From Cricetomys ansorgei (Eukaryota > Chordata > Mammalia > Rodentia > Nesomyidae), in NCBI GenBank assembly GCA_026225945.1, contig JAMJFZ010002307.1:3363001-3427000 (forward strand): a stretch of DNA of 64,000 nucleotides, written 5' to 3'. Made by a program: the position numbers and the translations under genes. Numbering within the stretch: the first letter of the stretch is position 1; every line of letters begins with the position of its first letter. Below are positions 63,976 through 64,000 of this stretch, in pieces. Below the pieces are notes generated by a model. It was given only the letters and a program-made list of their open reading frames with translations, did not search any database and was not told the origin of the DNA.

Positions 63976-64000
63976 AAACCATTTTAAAAACATGTATTAA

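Overview
The window is nuclear DNA of a muroid (mouse-like) rodent, and it is non-coding as far as can be seen. The evidence is its density of rodent-specific retroposons: B1, B2/B3, B4 and ID-type SINEs on both strands, solo LTRs of the ERVL/MaLR type, and a URR1-type hAT element. Older mammal-wide repeats (MIR, MER5A-like, an old L1 open-reading-frame fragment, MLT-like LTRs) and many CA/GT microsatellites are also present. Several of the best-preserved B1 copies carry a 'gttgtaa' variant in their left arm, read on the antisense strand. I do not associate that variant with the laboratory mouse consensus, so a cricetid, gerbil or other non-Mus muroid is likely, but the species cannot be fixed from this sequence.

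Layout: 0-12 kb holds a B2/B1 cluster, an LTR inserted in a B3, an MLT1-like LTR, scattered SINEs, an L1 3' end and another LTR. 12-16.6 kb holds a large CA-type minisatellite, a 1.3-kb decayed L1 ORF1/ORF2-junction fragment, a CpG- and GC-box-rich patch, an ERVL-like LTR and a MIR. 16.6-24.5 kb is quiet, apart from a B4 carrying a nested B3, a B4 split by a MaLR LTR, a perfect short hairpin and an L1 3' tail. 24.5-27.9 kb is the longest stretch without recognisable repeats. 28-33 kb is dense in SINEs and contains an odd 123-codon minus-strand ORF with collagen-like spacing of glycines. 33.3-34.5 kb is CpG-enriched. 35-52 kb is SINE- and microsatellite-rich. 53-56 kb is repeat-poor. 56.8-57.6 kb is a 600-bp TTCC/TGCC array followed by a CT-rich tail. 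57.6-64 kb is mostly quiet, with a few SINEs, LTR remnants and a strong Z-DNA candidate.

No protein-coding gene, tRNA, rRNA or known structured RNA gene can be supported. The open reading frames are short, or they lie in microsatellites (His/Thr, Cys/Val, Ser/Phe/Leu/Pro or Lys/Glu/Gly/Arg repeat peptides), or they cross SINEs. The most likely setting is intergenic DNA or the inside of a large intron. The points most worth a check are the two CpG-rich patches, the collagen-like ORF, the nested insertions that give a relative chronology, and the unstable or non-B-DNA repeats. Element boundaries are estimates made by eye. Family names are recognition calls that an alignment to a repeat library should confirm.
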